A stretch of 64,000 nucleotides of DNA from Qipengyuania marincola (GTDB taxonomy: Bacteria; Pseudomonadota; Alphaproteobacteria; Sphingomonadales; Sphingomonadaceae). The translations under genes and the position numbers were made by a program. The notes under the pieces are model-generated. The model did not search any database. It was not told the origin of the DNA and worked only from the letters and a program-made list of their open reading frames with translations. The stretch's first letter is position 1. The number at the start of each line of letters is the position of its first letter. The stretch covers positions 496,001 to 560,000 of the forward strand of contig NZ_JARULC010000001.1 in assembly GCF_029688625.1 (NCBI RefSeq), given 5' to 3'. Shown piece after piece: positions 55,335 to 63,904 of the stretch.

Positions 55335-55485
55335 TCACGATCTCCGTCGGACACAGCAACTGCGTCAGTGTGCGCGGCTCGAAGGAAGGTTGCAAGTCCG
55401 TGACTTTCCACCGTCATGTCGCGCCCGCCAGCTTGCGCGGCGTGCAGGGACGCCTACATTTCCGACTCGCACACGAAAGGAGCGC

Positions 55486-56529
55486 ATGGCCCGTAAACCC
55501 GCACCGAAAGACGCCAGGTCCTTCACCCCGCCGCCCAGTCCGCAGCGTGAGGTTCGCCGCGCGCAGGTCGATCTCAGCTTCGACAACCAGAGCCTGCTCG
55601 GCGCGCTGTTCGGTCAGTTCGATGCGAACCTGGTGCAGGTAGAAAACCGGCTCGGCGTATTCATCTCGGCCCGCGGCAACCAGCTCCATATCGAAGGCCC
55701 CGAAGACAGCGTCGCCCGCGCGCGCGACGTATTGAAGGCGATGTACGACCGGCTGGCCATCGGGCAGGAGCTCGACGGCGGCACGATCGAGGCGCTGATC
55801 GCCATGTCGGACGAGCCCACGCTCGACGGGATCGTCGATGCCGAACCCGGCAAGGGCAAGAACGCCCCGCCGATCATGATCCGCACCCGGCGCAAGACCA
55901 TCGTGCCGCGCAGTGCGATGCAGGCGACCTACATGCGCAGCCTCGTGCGAGACGACATCATCTTCGCGCTCGGCCCCGCAGGGACCGGCAAGACCTATCT
56001 CGCCGTGGCGCAGGCAGTGGCGCAGCTGATCACCGGCAGCGTTCAGCGGCTGATCCTCAGCCGTCCGGCGGTGGAGGCAGGCGAGAAGCTCGGTTTCCTG
56101 CCCGGTGACATGAAGGAAAAGGTCGATCCCTACCTGCGCCCGCTCTACGACGCGCTCTACGATTGCATGCCGCCCGAACAGGTCGAGCGGCGGCTGGCCT
56201 CGGGCGAGATCGAGATCGCGCCGATCGCCTTCATGCGCGGGCGCACGCTGGCCGATGCGTTCGTGATCCTCGACGAGGCGCAGAACACCACGCGCGAGCA
56301 GATGAAGATGTTCCTCACCCGCTTCGGCCAGAACAGCCGCATGGTCATCTGCGGCGACCCGAACCAGGTCGACATTCCCGGCGGCGGCGGCATGAGCGGG
56401 CTGGCGGACGCCGTGGGCAAGCTGGAGGGCGTGGAGGGTTTCGGCACGATCCGGTTTACGGCGGCGGATGTTGTGCGCCACCCGATCGTAGGGCGGATCG
56501 TGGAGGCGTATGAGGGGAAGGGCGAGTAG
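55486..56529 (+). CDS. PhoH-like ATPase
   Basis: A 347-residue protein. The N-terminal 100 residues resemble a KH-like region ([29 protein letters not shown]), and the ATPase core has Walker [16 protein letters not shown] and Walker [12 protein letters not shown]. PhoH proteins are RNA-related ATPases, usually next to ybeY, which works in ribosome quality control. AAAGGAG precedes ATG at 55486. Here ybeY follows only after a 712-base gap. Confidence 0.94.
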   Translation: MARKPAPKDARSFTPPPSPQREVRRAQVDLSFDNQSLLGALFGQFDANLVQVENRLGVFISARGNQLHIEGPEDSVARARDVLKAMYDRLAIGQELDGGTIEALIAMSDEPTLDGIVDAEPGKGKNAPPIMIRTRRKTIVPRSAMQATYMRSLVRDDIIFALGPAGTGKTYLAVAQAVAQLITGSVQRLILSRPAVEAGEKLGFLPGDMKEKVDPYLRPLYDALYDCMPPEQVERRLASGEIEIAPIAFMRGRTLADAFVILDEAQNTTREQMKMFLTRFGQNSRMVICGDPNQVDIPGGGGMSGLADAVGKLEGVEGFGTIRFTAADVVRHPIVGRIVEAYEGKGE

Positions 56530-57241
56530 AACAGCGAAGGACCGGTTATGCGCCCACTATCGGTCAATCGCGATGCTGACCGTGCTAACCGCAAACGGCC
56601 CGTAATCGAATGGCGGATACCTTCGCCAGAAGGGATGCGGGTAGTTCGGAACGGGACGGGCTGATTTTGTATCGGTGGTGAGCGGACTCACCTGCCCTAT
56701 GTTTGATTGCGCTGGTCAACTCTGCTTGCGCGCTGCCCTTATTAGCACCCAAAGAAGCAAAACGGCTGCAGCAACACCTAATAGAAGTTGAGCTACAGCA
56801 AGTTCTACGGTCGTTGCTAAGGCTGCCATTAACATGCCAACGACAATTAGGGCGGCATCGCCACCTGGATTCTTCTTTTCATCGTGATCACTCATGATGA
56901 TCTATTAGCATCTCAGCCCGCTAATCTCAACCTGAGCGGGTAATCTATCGCACGCAAGGTGAACTGAATACATGCAGCAGGGTTGCTTCCCACGGCTTTC
57001 AGCATCTTGGTAGGCCATGTTTGGGGCAGCCTGCGTTTAGCAAAACTTCCGCGTCGCAAATCCCCCTTACCCGACGCCGCCAACCACCGCTTTCCTACCG
57101 TCGGATGCTCGGCTAGATGGCGCGGATGGCCTATGATTTTACCTGCATGCTCACGCCATTTCGCACCTCGCGAATGGAGGGCGGGTTTTTCCGCCTTGGA
57201 CAGTGTAACATGCGGTCCATGTCTCGGAATGCAGCTGGCTG
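56530..57241. other. 712-base gap between phoH and ybeY
   Basis: The stretch is visibly AT-richer than its surroundings between about 56690 and 56960. It contains one possible small membrane-protein gene (56716-56895, minus). No terminator, tRNA, insertion sequence or repeat was seen. A second open frame of 115 codons on the minus strand (57260-56913) has no recognisable family and overlaps the ybeY start; it is probably not coding. Confidence 0.6.
56716..56895 (-). CDS. Possible small membrane protein
   Basis: A 59-residue frame with a hydrophilic start MSDHDEKKNPGGD, two hydrophobic stretches (AALIVVGMLMAALATTVELA and QLLLGVAAAVLLLWVLI) joined by a short loop, and a basic end RAARKQS. The pattern follows the positive-inside rule. 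It uses CTA, TTA, GTA and ATA codons, which are rare in neighbouring genes, so it may have been acquired. There is no convincing Shine-Dalgarno sequence. Real coding is plausible but unproven. Confidence 0.45.
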   Translation of the reverse strand: MSDHDEKKNPGGDAALIVVGMLMAALATTVELAVAQLLLGVAAAVLLLWVLIRAARKQS

Positions 57242-57730
57242 ATGGACCTCGATATCGCAATCGACGGGTGGCCCGAGGCGTTCGATTGGGAAGGCCTTGC
57301 CGAGCGCGCGGTCGTAGCGGCAGCCGGAGTGGAGCCGGTATTGGCGAGCGAGCGGCTATCCGCCTCGTTACTCTTCACCACTGACGAGCAGGTGCACGCC
57401 CTCAACCGCGAGTGGCGCGGAAAGGACAAGCCGACCAATGTGCTCAGCTTCCCGATGCTGGAGCGCGTCGAGTTGCTCGCGCTCGCGCCCGACGGCCCGC
57501 CCGAGCTGCTCGGCGACATTGCCCTGGCGCTCGAGACCTGCCAGCGCGAAGCGGCGGAGAAGGGCATCGCGCTCGAACACCACGCTGCCCACCTGATCGT
57601 CCACGGCCTGCTCCACCTGGCAGGGCACGATCATGTCGATTCCGACGCGCAGGCCGAGGCGATGGAAGCGCTCGAAATCGCGGCGCTTGCAAAACTGGGC
57701 ATCGCCGACCCATATGGGGATCGCAACTGA
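57242..57730 (+). CDS. ybeY: Endoribonuclease YbeY
   Basis: A 162-residue zinc-dependent endonuclease involved in 16S rRNA maturation and ribosome quality control. The zinc motif HLIVHGLLHLAGHDH is complete; VLSFPMLE and LLGDIALALETCQREA are the other conserved blocks. Followed by corC after 21 bases. Confidence 0.96.
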   Translation: MDLDIAIDGWPEAFDWEGLAERAVVAAAGVEPVLASERLSASLLFTTDEQVHALNREWRGKDKPTNVLSFPMLERVELLALAPDGPPELLGDIALALETCQREAAEKGIALEHHAAHLIVHGLLHLAGHDHVDSDAQAEAMEALEIAALAKLGIADPYGDRN

Positions 57731-57751
57731 ATGGAGTGCGTTTGAGGGGCC

Positions 57752-58669
57752 ATGCCCGATTCGTCATCACCCGCGGGAGACGCGGAGAGTAGCAGCGGGC
57801 TGTGGCTCGCCATCCGGAAATTGTTCGATCCCGCCCATGGCGAGCGTTCTCTGCGCGCGCAGCTCGAAGAAGCTATCGACGAGCACGAGGACGAGAACGG
57901 CGAGGAAACGCCGGACAACAGCGGAACCGGCGACCTGTCCTCGGTCGAGCGGCAGATGCTGCGCAATCTGTTGCATTTTTCCGAACACGATGCCGACGAT
58001 GTCGCCGTGCCGCGCGGCGAAATCATCGCGATGAACGCCGAAGCCCCGTGGGACGAGCTGGTCGAGACTTTCGCCGAGCATGGCCATTCGCGCATGCCGG
58101 TCTATCGCGATCAGCTCGATGACGTCATCGGCATGATCCACCTGAAGGACGTGTTTCCCTTCCTCGCGCGGGGCAAGCCGCCTCCCAAGGACTGGACCGT
58201 GCTGATGCGCCAGCCGCTCTATGTGCCGCAAACGCGCAATGCGCTCGACGTGCTGGCCGACATGCGCGCCCAGCGGATGCACCTCGCCGTCGTGGTCGAT
58301 GAGTTTTCCGGCACAGACGGGATTATCACTATCGAGGATCTGGTCGAGGAAATCGTCGGCGAGATCGAGGACGAGCATGACGACGCGCCCGAGGAATGGA
58401 TCGTGCCGATCGGCGCGGGGATGTGGGATTGCGACGCGCGCGCCGAACTGGACGATGTGGCAGAGAAGGTCGATCCCGCGCTCGCGGAGGTCGAGGAATC
58501 GGTCGATACGCTGGGCGGGCTCGCCTTCGTCCTTGCCGAACAGGTTCCGCAGATCGGAACGGTGGTGGAACATCCCAGCGGCTGGCGGATCGAGGTGACC
58601 GATGGCGACGAAACGCACGTCAAGCGCCTGCGCCTGCACGAACCGCCGGCGGAAGAACCCGGCGACTGA
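57752..58669 (+). CDS. CorC/HlyC family CBS-domain protein
   Basis: A 305-residue cytoplasmic protein with two CBS domains (RGEIIAMNAEAPWDELVETFAEHGHSRMPVY and PLYVPQTRNALDVLADMRAQRMHLAVVVDEF) and a C-terminal CorC_HlyC domain (GAGMWDCDARAELDDVAEKVD, TLGGLAFVLAEQVPQIG). It lacks the DUF21 membrane domain, so it is the short CorC form linked to magnesium or cobalt efflux, and is usually found next to ybeY. The gene lnt, often next in this operon, is replaced by a LysR gene. Confidence 0.93.
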   Translation: MPDSSSPAGDAESSSGLWLAIRKLFDPAHGERSLRAQLEEAIDEHEDENGEETPDNSGTGDLSSVERQMLRNLLHFSEHDADDVAVPRGEIIAMNAEAPWDELVETFAEHGHSRMPVYRDQLDDVIGMIHLKDVFPFLARGKPPPKDWTVLMRQPLYVPQTRNALDVLADMRAQRMHLAVVVDEFSGTDGIITIEDLVEEIVGEIEDEHDDAPEEWIVPIGAGMWDCDARAELDDVAEKVDPALAEVEESVDTLGGLAFVLAEQVPQIGTVVEHPSGWRIEVTDGDETHVKRLRLHEPPAEEPGD

Positions 58670-58739
58670 TCGCATTGTTGCGCGAATTCGAACATTCGCC
58701 CTCGACATCGGTCATCGGCGACCATAGCTAACACTCGCA

Positions 58740-59624
58740 ATGGTCACCCGTCGGCTTCCTCCCCTTCGCGCGCTCGAAGCCTTCGTGCGGACCGTCCGGC
58801 TCGGTTCGGCCCGCGCTGCGGCGGAGGAACTGGGCCTCAGCCCATCGGCCCTGTCGCGCCGGATCGGCAATCTGGAAGACTTCGTCGGCAAGAAGCTCTT
58901 CACCCGCGCGCGCCAGTCGATGCAGCTTACCGATGACGGGCATGCCTTCTACGAGGCGGTCAATCCTCAGCTTGAGGCGTTGGCCCGGGCAGTGGAAAGC
59001 CAGTCGGAAAACCTCTCGCTGCTGCGCCTCCACCTCGGCGTCCTGCCGCTGTTCGGCACGCAACGCCTGTTCCCCAAGCTCGGCGAATTGCGTGCGCGGC
59101 ACCCGCTGCTGCACATCGACATCGATACCGGCCCGCATCTCGAGGACCGTGTCGGCGACCTGCTCGATGCGGCGATTATCCTGTCGCGCGGGCCGGAGCG
59201 GGGGCTGCATGCAGTGCGGCTGGACTACAACAAGGTCCATGCGATCTGCAGCCGCGAGATGAAGGAGAAGCTGGGCGACGAACCCGGTATGGAAGCGCTG
59301 GGCAAGCAGACGTTCCTGATCCACAACGAATTGCCCGAAAGCTTCGTCGCCTGGCGCCAGGAAATTGGCATGCCCGATCTCGAGCCTGCCGCGATCGACC
59401 ATTTCGACAGCGGCCAGATCATGCTGGAGGCCGCTGCGCAGGGCCTGGGCATCGCCATCATGCATGATGATCACATGCGCCGCGCGAGCGACAACCGCCT
59501 TGCCAAGGTCTATGACGTCGAGGTCGAGAGCCCCTATAGTTACTGGTTCGTCTGCAAGCCGACCGCGCTGGAAGAACGGCCGGTGCGGCTGTTCCACGAT
59601 TGGCTGGTGGGCGCCGAGCTCTAG
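58740..59624 (+). CDS. LysR family transcriptional regulator
   Basis: A 294-residue regulator. The N-terminal helix-turn-helix is RALEAFVRTVRLGSARAAAEELGLSPSALSRRIGNLEDFVG; the rest is a periplasmic-binding-protein-like effector domain with LLEAAAQGLGIAIMHDDH. It resembles the GcvA-like branch. Target and effector unknown; no metabolic operon stands divergent to it. Stop overlaps the convergent plsC-like gene in CTAG. Confidence 0.9.
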   Translation: MVTRRLPPLRALEAFVRTVRLGSARAAAEELGLSPSALSRRIGNLEDFVGKKLFTRARQSMQLTDDGHAFYEAVNPQLEALARAVESQSENLSLLRLHLGVLPLFGTQRLFPKLGELRARHPLLHIDIDTGPHLEDRVGDLLDAAIILSRGPERGLHAVRLDYNKVHAICSREMKEKLGDEPGMEALGKQTFLIHNELPESFVAWRQEIGMPDLEPAAIDHFDSGQIMLEAAAQGLGIAIMHDDHMRRASDNRLAKVYDVEVESPYSYWFVCKPTALEERPVRLFHDWLVGAEL

Positions 59625-60532
59625 GCCGGGCTGTCGCTGCCCGGCGCGTCTTTCGGGCGATAGCGCACTGCATCGACCACATGCTGGAAATCGCGCAGGG
59701 GCCTGCCCAGTGCCGCGACCAGTGCGGCCTCTATCTCCTCGCGCGCCTTGGCCGCTATGGCCTTGCGACCGCGATGGTCTTCGGGACTGAAAGGCTCGAG
59801 ATAGGTTATGCGAAGGCGAAAGGTTCCGCTGCGCGCCATGATCCGCATGGCATTGTGCAGGCCGCTTTCATCGCCGACCCAGCCGATTTCCTCGGCATTA
59901 TCGCCATAGTCGAGCATGACCGGCTGGACGAGCACTCCCGGTGGCGGCGGTTCGAGGACCGACAGCATGGAGGACTTGAAGGGCAGCAGCGACTGACCAT
60001 CGGTGACCGTGCCTTCGGGAAAGACCGTCACCGACCAATTGTCCTCCAGCGCCTCGCGCAGCGCATTGATCTGCTCGGCCACGCCCAACCGGTTCTCGCG
60101 CTTGACGAAAACCGTGCGATTGAGACGGCAAAGCCAGCCGATGACCGGGACCTCAGCCAGTTCCTGCTTGGCGACGAACGCGGTTCCCGTGGCACCGGCG
60201 AGCGACAGGATGTCGATCCAGGAAAGGTGGTTGGCGATGAAGAACACGTCGCGCCGCAGAGGCGTCCCGATGATCTTCACGCGGGCCCCGACGACCCGCG
60301 CGGTGAAGCGCAGGAACAGCATGGGGAAGGGGGAACCATAGGCGAAGACGCGGTAGAGATAGTGCAGCGGCACGAATATCAGCAGCAGAACGAGGATGCC
60401 GATCGCGCGCATGACGAAGCGGACCCATCCCATCGGCGAGAGAGGCACGTTTTCGCCGCGCGCGGCAGCCAGCCGGCGCTCAGTATAACGCGCGAGGCGC
60501 CGCTCAGCTTTCGCGGTCGAGGCGGACGCCAT
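59621..60532 (-). CDS. 1-acyl-sn-glycerol-3-phosphate acyltransferase-like protein (PlsC family)
   Basis: A 303-residue membrane-associated acyltransferase. The catalytic HX4D motif is ANHLSWIDILSLAG, the glycerol-phosphate site FPEGTVTDGQ, and one hydrophobic anchor (AIGILVLLLIFVPLHYLYRVF) precedes it. It adds a second acyl chain in phospholipid synthesis or acts on another lipid. Its ATG lies 29 bases inside the fur gene, with TGGAG just upstream, so the two are tightly coupled. Confidence 0.92.
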   Translation of the reverse strand: MASASTAKAERRLARYTERRLAAARGENVPLSPMGWVRFVMRAIGILVLLLIFVPLHYLYRVFAYGSPFPMLFLRFTARVVGARVKIIGTPLRRDVFFIANHLSWIDILSLAGATGTAFVAKQELAEVPVIGWLCRLNRTVFVKRENRLGVAEQINALREALEDNWSVTVFPEGTVTDGQSLLPFKSSMLSVLEPPPPGVLVQPVMLDYGDNAEEIGWVGDESGLHNAMRIMARSGTFRLRITYLEPFSPEDHRGRKAIAAKAREEIEAALVAALGRPLRDFQHVVDAVRYRPKDAPGSDSPA

Positions 60533-60926
60533 ACAGCTCCAGCCGGTGATCGACGAGCCGGTAGCCCAGCTTTTCTGCGATCTGCTTCTGCAGAGCTTCG
60601 ATCTCGGGATCGACGAATTCGATGACCTTGCCGCTCTCGACGTCGATCAGATGGTCGTGATGCGCTTCGGGAGCGGCTTCATAGCGCGCTCTCCCATCGC
60701 CGAAATCGTGCCGGTCGAGAATGCCGGCCTCCTCGAACAAACGGACCGTGCGATAGACCGTGGCAATCGAGATCCCGGAATCGATCTTGTTGGCGCGTTC
60801 GTGGAGCAGCTCGACATCGGGATGGTCGTCGCTCTCCGACAGCACGCGCGCAATCACGCGCCGCTGTTCGGTGATGCGCAATCCCTTGTCGGCGCAAAGC
60901 TGCTCAAGATCGATTTTCTGGTGCAA
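60504..60926 (-). CDS. fur: Fur family metal-dependent regulator
   Basis: A 140-residue repressor. The winged helix (LRITEQRRVIARVLSES, SGISIATVYRTVRLFEEAGIL) and the metal site EAHHDHLIDVESGKVIEF are conserved. The CxxC of classical Fur, which binds structural zinc, is replaced by Ile-Asp-Val-Glu-Ser, as in the alphaproteobacterial Fur/Mur branch that often senses manganese. It follows the mucR terminator and shares a transcript with the acyltransferase gene. Confidence 0.92.
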   Translation of the reverse strand: MHQKIDLEQLCADKGLRITEQRRVIARVLSESDDHPDVELLHERANKIDSGISIATVYRTVRLFEEAGILDRHDFGDGRARYEAAPEAHHDHLIDVESGKVIEFVDPEIEALQKQIAEKLGYRLVDHRLELYGVRLDRES

Positions 60927-60942
60927 TTGGGCTTCCCGATTG

Positions 60943-60976
60943 AAAAACGCCCCGTACCCTTATCGGGCCGGGGCGT
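60943..60976 (-). terminator. Intrinsic terminator after mucR
   Basis: An 8-bp stem (ACGCCCCG with CGGGGCGT) with a loop that can pair further (GGGTA/GATAAGGG partly), followed on the minus strand by five T. It lies about 26 bases after the mucR stop and upstream of fur. Confidence 0.85.
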
Positions 60977-61001
60977 CTTCCTCAAGGCGAACCGAAAGGC
61001 T

Positions 61002-61442
61002 TTACGCGCCCTTCTTCTTGCGACCTCGTTTCTGGCCCGGTTTACGGCCCAGACCGATCTTCACGGCAAGATCGCGGCGCGTCGCCGCATAATCTGGCGC
61101 GACCATCGGATAATCGGCGGAAAGTCCCCAGCGTGTGCGATACTCGTCCGGAGTAAGATCATGCTCGGTCGAAATATGTCGCTTGAGCATTTTCATCTTC
61201 TTGCCGCAGTCGAGGCAGACAAGATGATCCTTCTTCACCGAAGAGCGGATTGAAACGGCCGGATCCGGAATGGCCTGCGCCGCAGTCGCTGCGTCACCAA
61301 GGCCGGAAAGCGCTGAATACACATTGGTAATGAGTGTGGGCACATCGCCCACTTCGACATTGTTGTTGCTGACATGCGCCGCGACAATGTCTGACGTCAA
61401 CGTAATCAAGGTTTCGGTCATATCGGTTTCGATAGCATCCAT
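61002..61442 (-). CDS. mucR: MucR/Ros family zinc-finger transcriptional regulator
   Basis: A 146-residue regulator. The atypical C2H2 finger has Cys76, Cys79, His89 and His94 (CLDCGKKMKMLKRHISTEHD), followed by EYRTRWGL and a basic tail (GRKPGQKRGRKKKG). MucR/Ros proteins repress exopolysaccharide, cell-cycle and virulence genes by binding AT-rich DNA, including their own promoters. ATG at 61442 is preceded by AGGAG; an upstream frame of 41 residues crosses the AT-rich promoter and is rejected. Confidence 0.93.
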   Translation of the reverse strand: MDAIETDMTETLITLTSDIVAAHVSNNNVEVGDVPTLITNVYSALSGLGDAATAAQAIPDPAVSIRSSVKKDHLVCLDCGKKMKMLKRHISTEHDLTPDEYRTRWGLSADYPMVAPDYAATRRDLAVKIGLGRKPGQKRGRKKKGA

Positions 61443-61581
61443 TCGGACAGGCTCCTGTTGCCCCGGCTTATTTGGCGCGACCCGGCTTGTGGGATGCATT
61501 GTAAAGAAACGACAAGAGAACGCAAATTTTTCACGACATATCTTTACTTTGACGCAAATATACAAGCGGACTGTCGCAATA
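61443..61581 (-). promoter_or_regulatory. AT-rich mucR promoter region
   Basis: The part around 61500-61590 is one of the most AT-rich parts of the window, with runs of A and T and many TA steps. MucR proteins bind such DNA, so autoregulation is plausible. No defined operator can be named. Confidence 0.4.
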
Positions 61582-62034
61582 TTACAATTTCCGCCCGAAA
61601 GTTATGGCATCGAGCGGCTCTCCCGACGCCGTCCGATAATAGGCGACGCGCCGCCCGATCGGAGCGAAGCCCGCGGCGCGGTATAAGCTCTCCGCCGGAT
61701 TGTTCTCGCGCATTTCGAGGAACACGTTGTCAGCGCCATTGGCGCGCGCGCTTTCGATGAACAGGTCCAGAAGGTGCCGGCCGATCCCCTTGCCCCGCTG
61801 TTCTGGACGGACCGCGACAAGGAGCAACTCCTCCTCGCCCGGCGCGCGTCGCGCCAGCACGAAGCCTGCCGCTTCGCTTCCGCTGGTCAACGGCGCGAGT
61901 TCGGCATCGCACATGATGGCATGAGTATGGGGAAGGGCGAGAGAGCCCTCGACCTGCGTGCGACTCCAGGACTCGCGCCAGTAAGGGTCAAATGCGCTTT
62001 CCATCACCTCCATCAGCTGATCGATATCGGTCAT
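61582..62034 (-). CDS. rimI: Ribosomal protein alanine acetyltransferase-like GNAT protein
   Basis: A 150-residue acetyltransferase. The acetyl-CoA loop is VRPEQRGKGIGRHLLDLF, with NVFLEMRENNPAESLYRAAGFAPIGRRVAYY as motif B. RimI acetylates ribosomal protein S18. The start overlaps the tsaB stop (ATGA), and the tsaB-rimI order is conserved in many bacteria, which supports the name. Confidence 0.9.
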   Translation of the reverse strand: MTDIDQLMEVMESAFDPYWRESWSRTQVEGSLALPHTHAIMCDAELAPLTSGSEAAGFVLARRAPGEEELLLVAVRPEQRGKGIGRHLLDLFIESARANGADNVFLEMRENNPAESLYRAAGFAPIGRRVAYYRTASGEPLDAITFGRKL

Positions 62035-62654
62035 GGGCTGGCCGGCTTCGCATCGGGCTCGCGGCCATACAGGGGGGCCAGAGTGTCGCTCAGAACAGCA
62101 GACGGCAGGGCGAGACCGTGACGAGCGTCGGGGAGGCAATCGAGGACCGAAAAGCCGGCGCGTCCCGCGGCCAGCTCGGCGGCCTTGCCACCGATGACGA
62201 CGCAATGGTTGTCGCGCGTCTGCGCCGTTTGCGGCGGAAGCGAGATGGGTTCTGTTTCGGGATGACCGCTGCTGTCGAAATTCTGGACGAACCATTCGCC
62301 ATGGCCGCCGTTTGTGCACACCGTAACCGCATCCCCGACATGCTCGCCGCCATCTTGCCGAGCCATCGCGGCGAGCAGGGCAAGGGTCGGATAGCCTTGC
62401 ACTTTGGCCTGCCAAGCGATTCCGAGAGCCTGCGCCACGGCGAGGCCGATGCGGATTCCGGTGAAGCTACCGGGCCCGAGCGAGACGCGAACGGAGTCGG
62501 CCTGCCCCTTGCCGGGCAATTGCGCGATCATCGGCACCAGGCGCTCGGCATGGCCGCGGCCAAGCACTTCGTGACGCGCGTCGAGAAGTTCGCCGCCGTC
62601 GAAGAGCGCTACCGAACAGGCCTCGGTCGCCGTTTCTATTACGAGAATCCGCAT
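62031..62654 (-). CDS. tsaB: tRNA t6A synthesis protein TsaB
   Basis: A 207-residue member of the ASKHA ATPase fold that, with TsaD and TsaE, makes threonylcarbamoyladenosine in tRNA. Conserved MRILVIETATEACSVALFD and LGPGSFTGIRIGLAVAQALG are present. TsaB is inactive by itself and serves as a partner for TsaD, which is not in this window. Confidence 0.96.
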   Translation of the reverse strand: MRILVIETATEACSVALFDGGELLDARHEVLGRGHAERLVPMIAQLPGKGQADSVRVSLGPGSFTGIRIGLAVAQALGIAWQAKVQGYPTLALLAAMARQDGGEHVGDAVTVCTNGGHGEWFVQNFDSSGHPETEPISLPPQTAQTRDNHCVVIGGKAAELAAGRAGFSVLDCLPDARHGLALPSAVLSDTLAPLYGREPDAKPASP

Positions 62655-62691
62655 CAGCCGCGCCCTGCCTCAGGCGCGGCTGCGCTTCAAG

Positions 62692-63300
62692 TCAGACGAT
62701 GCGGTTGAACTTGTCGAAATCGGGACGCGGACTGCGATCGAAGATCGTCGTCTCGTCGCCATAGCCGATCGCGCAGACCCAGTCGGCGCGATGCCGTGGC
62801 TGGTCGGCGAAGAACGCCTCGGTCACTTTGTCGAGGTCGACTCCCGACATCGGCCCGCAATCGAGGCCCTGTGCGCGCGCTGCAATCATAAGATATGCGC
62901 CCTGCAGGGCGGAGTTGCGCTTTGCGCCGTCCTTGCGGCCGTCTTCGTCGCCTTCGAACCAGCTCTTAGCGTCGGTATGCGGGAACAGCCAGGGCAGTTC
63001 CTCGTGGAAGTCGATGTCATAGCCGATGATGACTACGACCGGCGCAGTCTTGATCTTCTCCTGGTTCCCCTCGCTCGCGCATTCGGCCAGCTTGTCGCGT
63101 GATTCCTGCGACATGCACCAGACGAACCGGCCCGGCTGCATGTTGGCCGAGGTCGGACCCATCTTGAGCAATTCGTAGATCGCGTGGATCTGTTCCTCGC
63201 TCACCGCCTTATTATGCCAGCCATTATAGCTGCGCGCTTCGCGGAAGATCTGGTCGAGCGCGTCGCCGGAAAGCTTTTGGTCGTGAAATTGCTGGGTCAT
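62692..63300 (-). CDS. Malonic semialdehyde reductase-like nitroreductase family protein
   Basis: A 202-residue flavoprotein of the RutE/HadB branch: EARSYNGWHNKAVSEEQIHAIYELLKMGPTSANMQP, AYLMIAARAQGLDCGPMSGVD and WVCAIGYGDE. Family members reduce malonic semialdehyde or related compounds. The start at 63300 is preferred over one 19 codons upstream that overlaps the preceding Nfu gene spacer. No pyrimidine-degradation genes are adjacent, so the substrate is open. Confidence 0.9.
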   Translation of the reverse strand: MTQQFHDQKLSGDALDQIFREARSYNGWHNKAVSEEQIHAIYELLKMGPTSANMQPGRFVWCMSQESRDKLAECASEGNQEKIKTAPVVVIIGYDIDFHEELPWLFPHTDAKSWFEGDEDGRKDGAKRNSALQGAYLMIAARAQGLDCGPMSGVDLDKVTEAFFADQPRHRADWVCAIGYGDETTIFDRSPRPDFDKFNRIV

Positions 63301-63322
63301 CAAGTCCTCTTGGTCTGGCAAA

Positions 63323-63904
63323 TCAGGCTGCGCGGACTTCAACGACCTCCGGGACATAATGTTTCAACAGACCTTCGATGCCGTGCTTGAGCGTGGCAGT
63401 GGATGACGGGCAGCCCGAGCAGGCCCCCTGCATCTGCAAATGCACCACACCGTCGCGGTAGCCGCGATACTGGATATCGCCGCCGTCGCCCGCGACGGCC
63501 GGGCGCACGCGCGTCTCGAGCAGCTCGTTGATCTGCGCGATGATGTCGGCATCTTCGTCGCGCTCTTCGACCAGCATCGCCTCGTCTTCCGGCGGAACGG
63601 CGATGCCGCCGGCGGTCCCGGCAGCGAAGAGCGGCGCCTCGGAGACGAAATGATCGAGCAGGATCGCAACGACCTGCGGCTTCAGATCGGTCCAGCTGAC
63701 GCCCGGTGCCGCGGTGACGGTCACGAAATCGGCGCCGAAGAAGACATTCGTCACATCGCCGAGATCGAACAGCGCCTGCGCCAGCGGGCTTGCCTCGGCC
63801 GCTTCGGGCGTCGCGAATTCGCGGGTTCCCGATCCCATCACCGGCTTGCCGGGCAGGAACTTGAGGCTGGAGGGATTGGGCGTGGTTTCGGTCTCGATGA
63901 ACAT
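63323..63904 (-). CDS. Nfu-type iron-sulfur carrier protein
   Basis: A 193-residue scaffold or carrier of iron-sulfur clusters. The N-terminal Nfu_N domain (MFIETETTPNPSSLKFLPG) and the C-terminal NifU domain with Cys162 and Cys165 (GACSGCPSSTATLKHGIE) are both present. The arrangement equals mitochondrial NFU1 and alphaproteobacterial homologues. It ends 22 bases upstream of the nitroreductase-like gene, so both may be cotranscribed. Confidence 0.95.
   Translation of the reverse strand: MFIETETTPNPSSLKFLPGKPVMGSGTREFATPEAAEASPLAQALFDLGDVTNVFFGADFVTVTAAPGVSWTDLKPQVVAILLDHFVSEAPLFAAGTAGGIAVPPEDEAMLVEERDEDADIIAQINELLETRVRPAVAGDGGDIQYRGYRDGVVHLQMQGACSGCPSSTATLKHGIEGLLKHYVPEVVEVRAA

Noticed and set aside
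56913..57260. 115-codon minus-strand frame before ybeY
   Set aside because: No hydrophobic core or recognisable motif, no ribosome site, and it overlaps the ybeY start. Considered a chance frame or relic.
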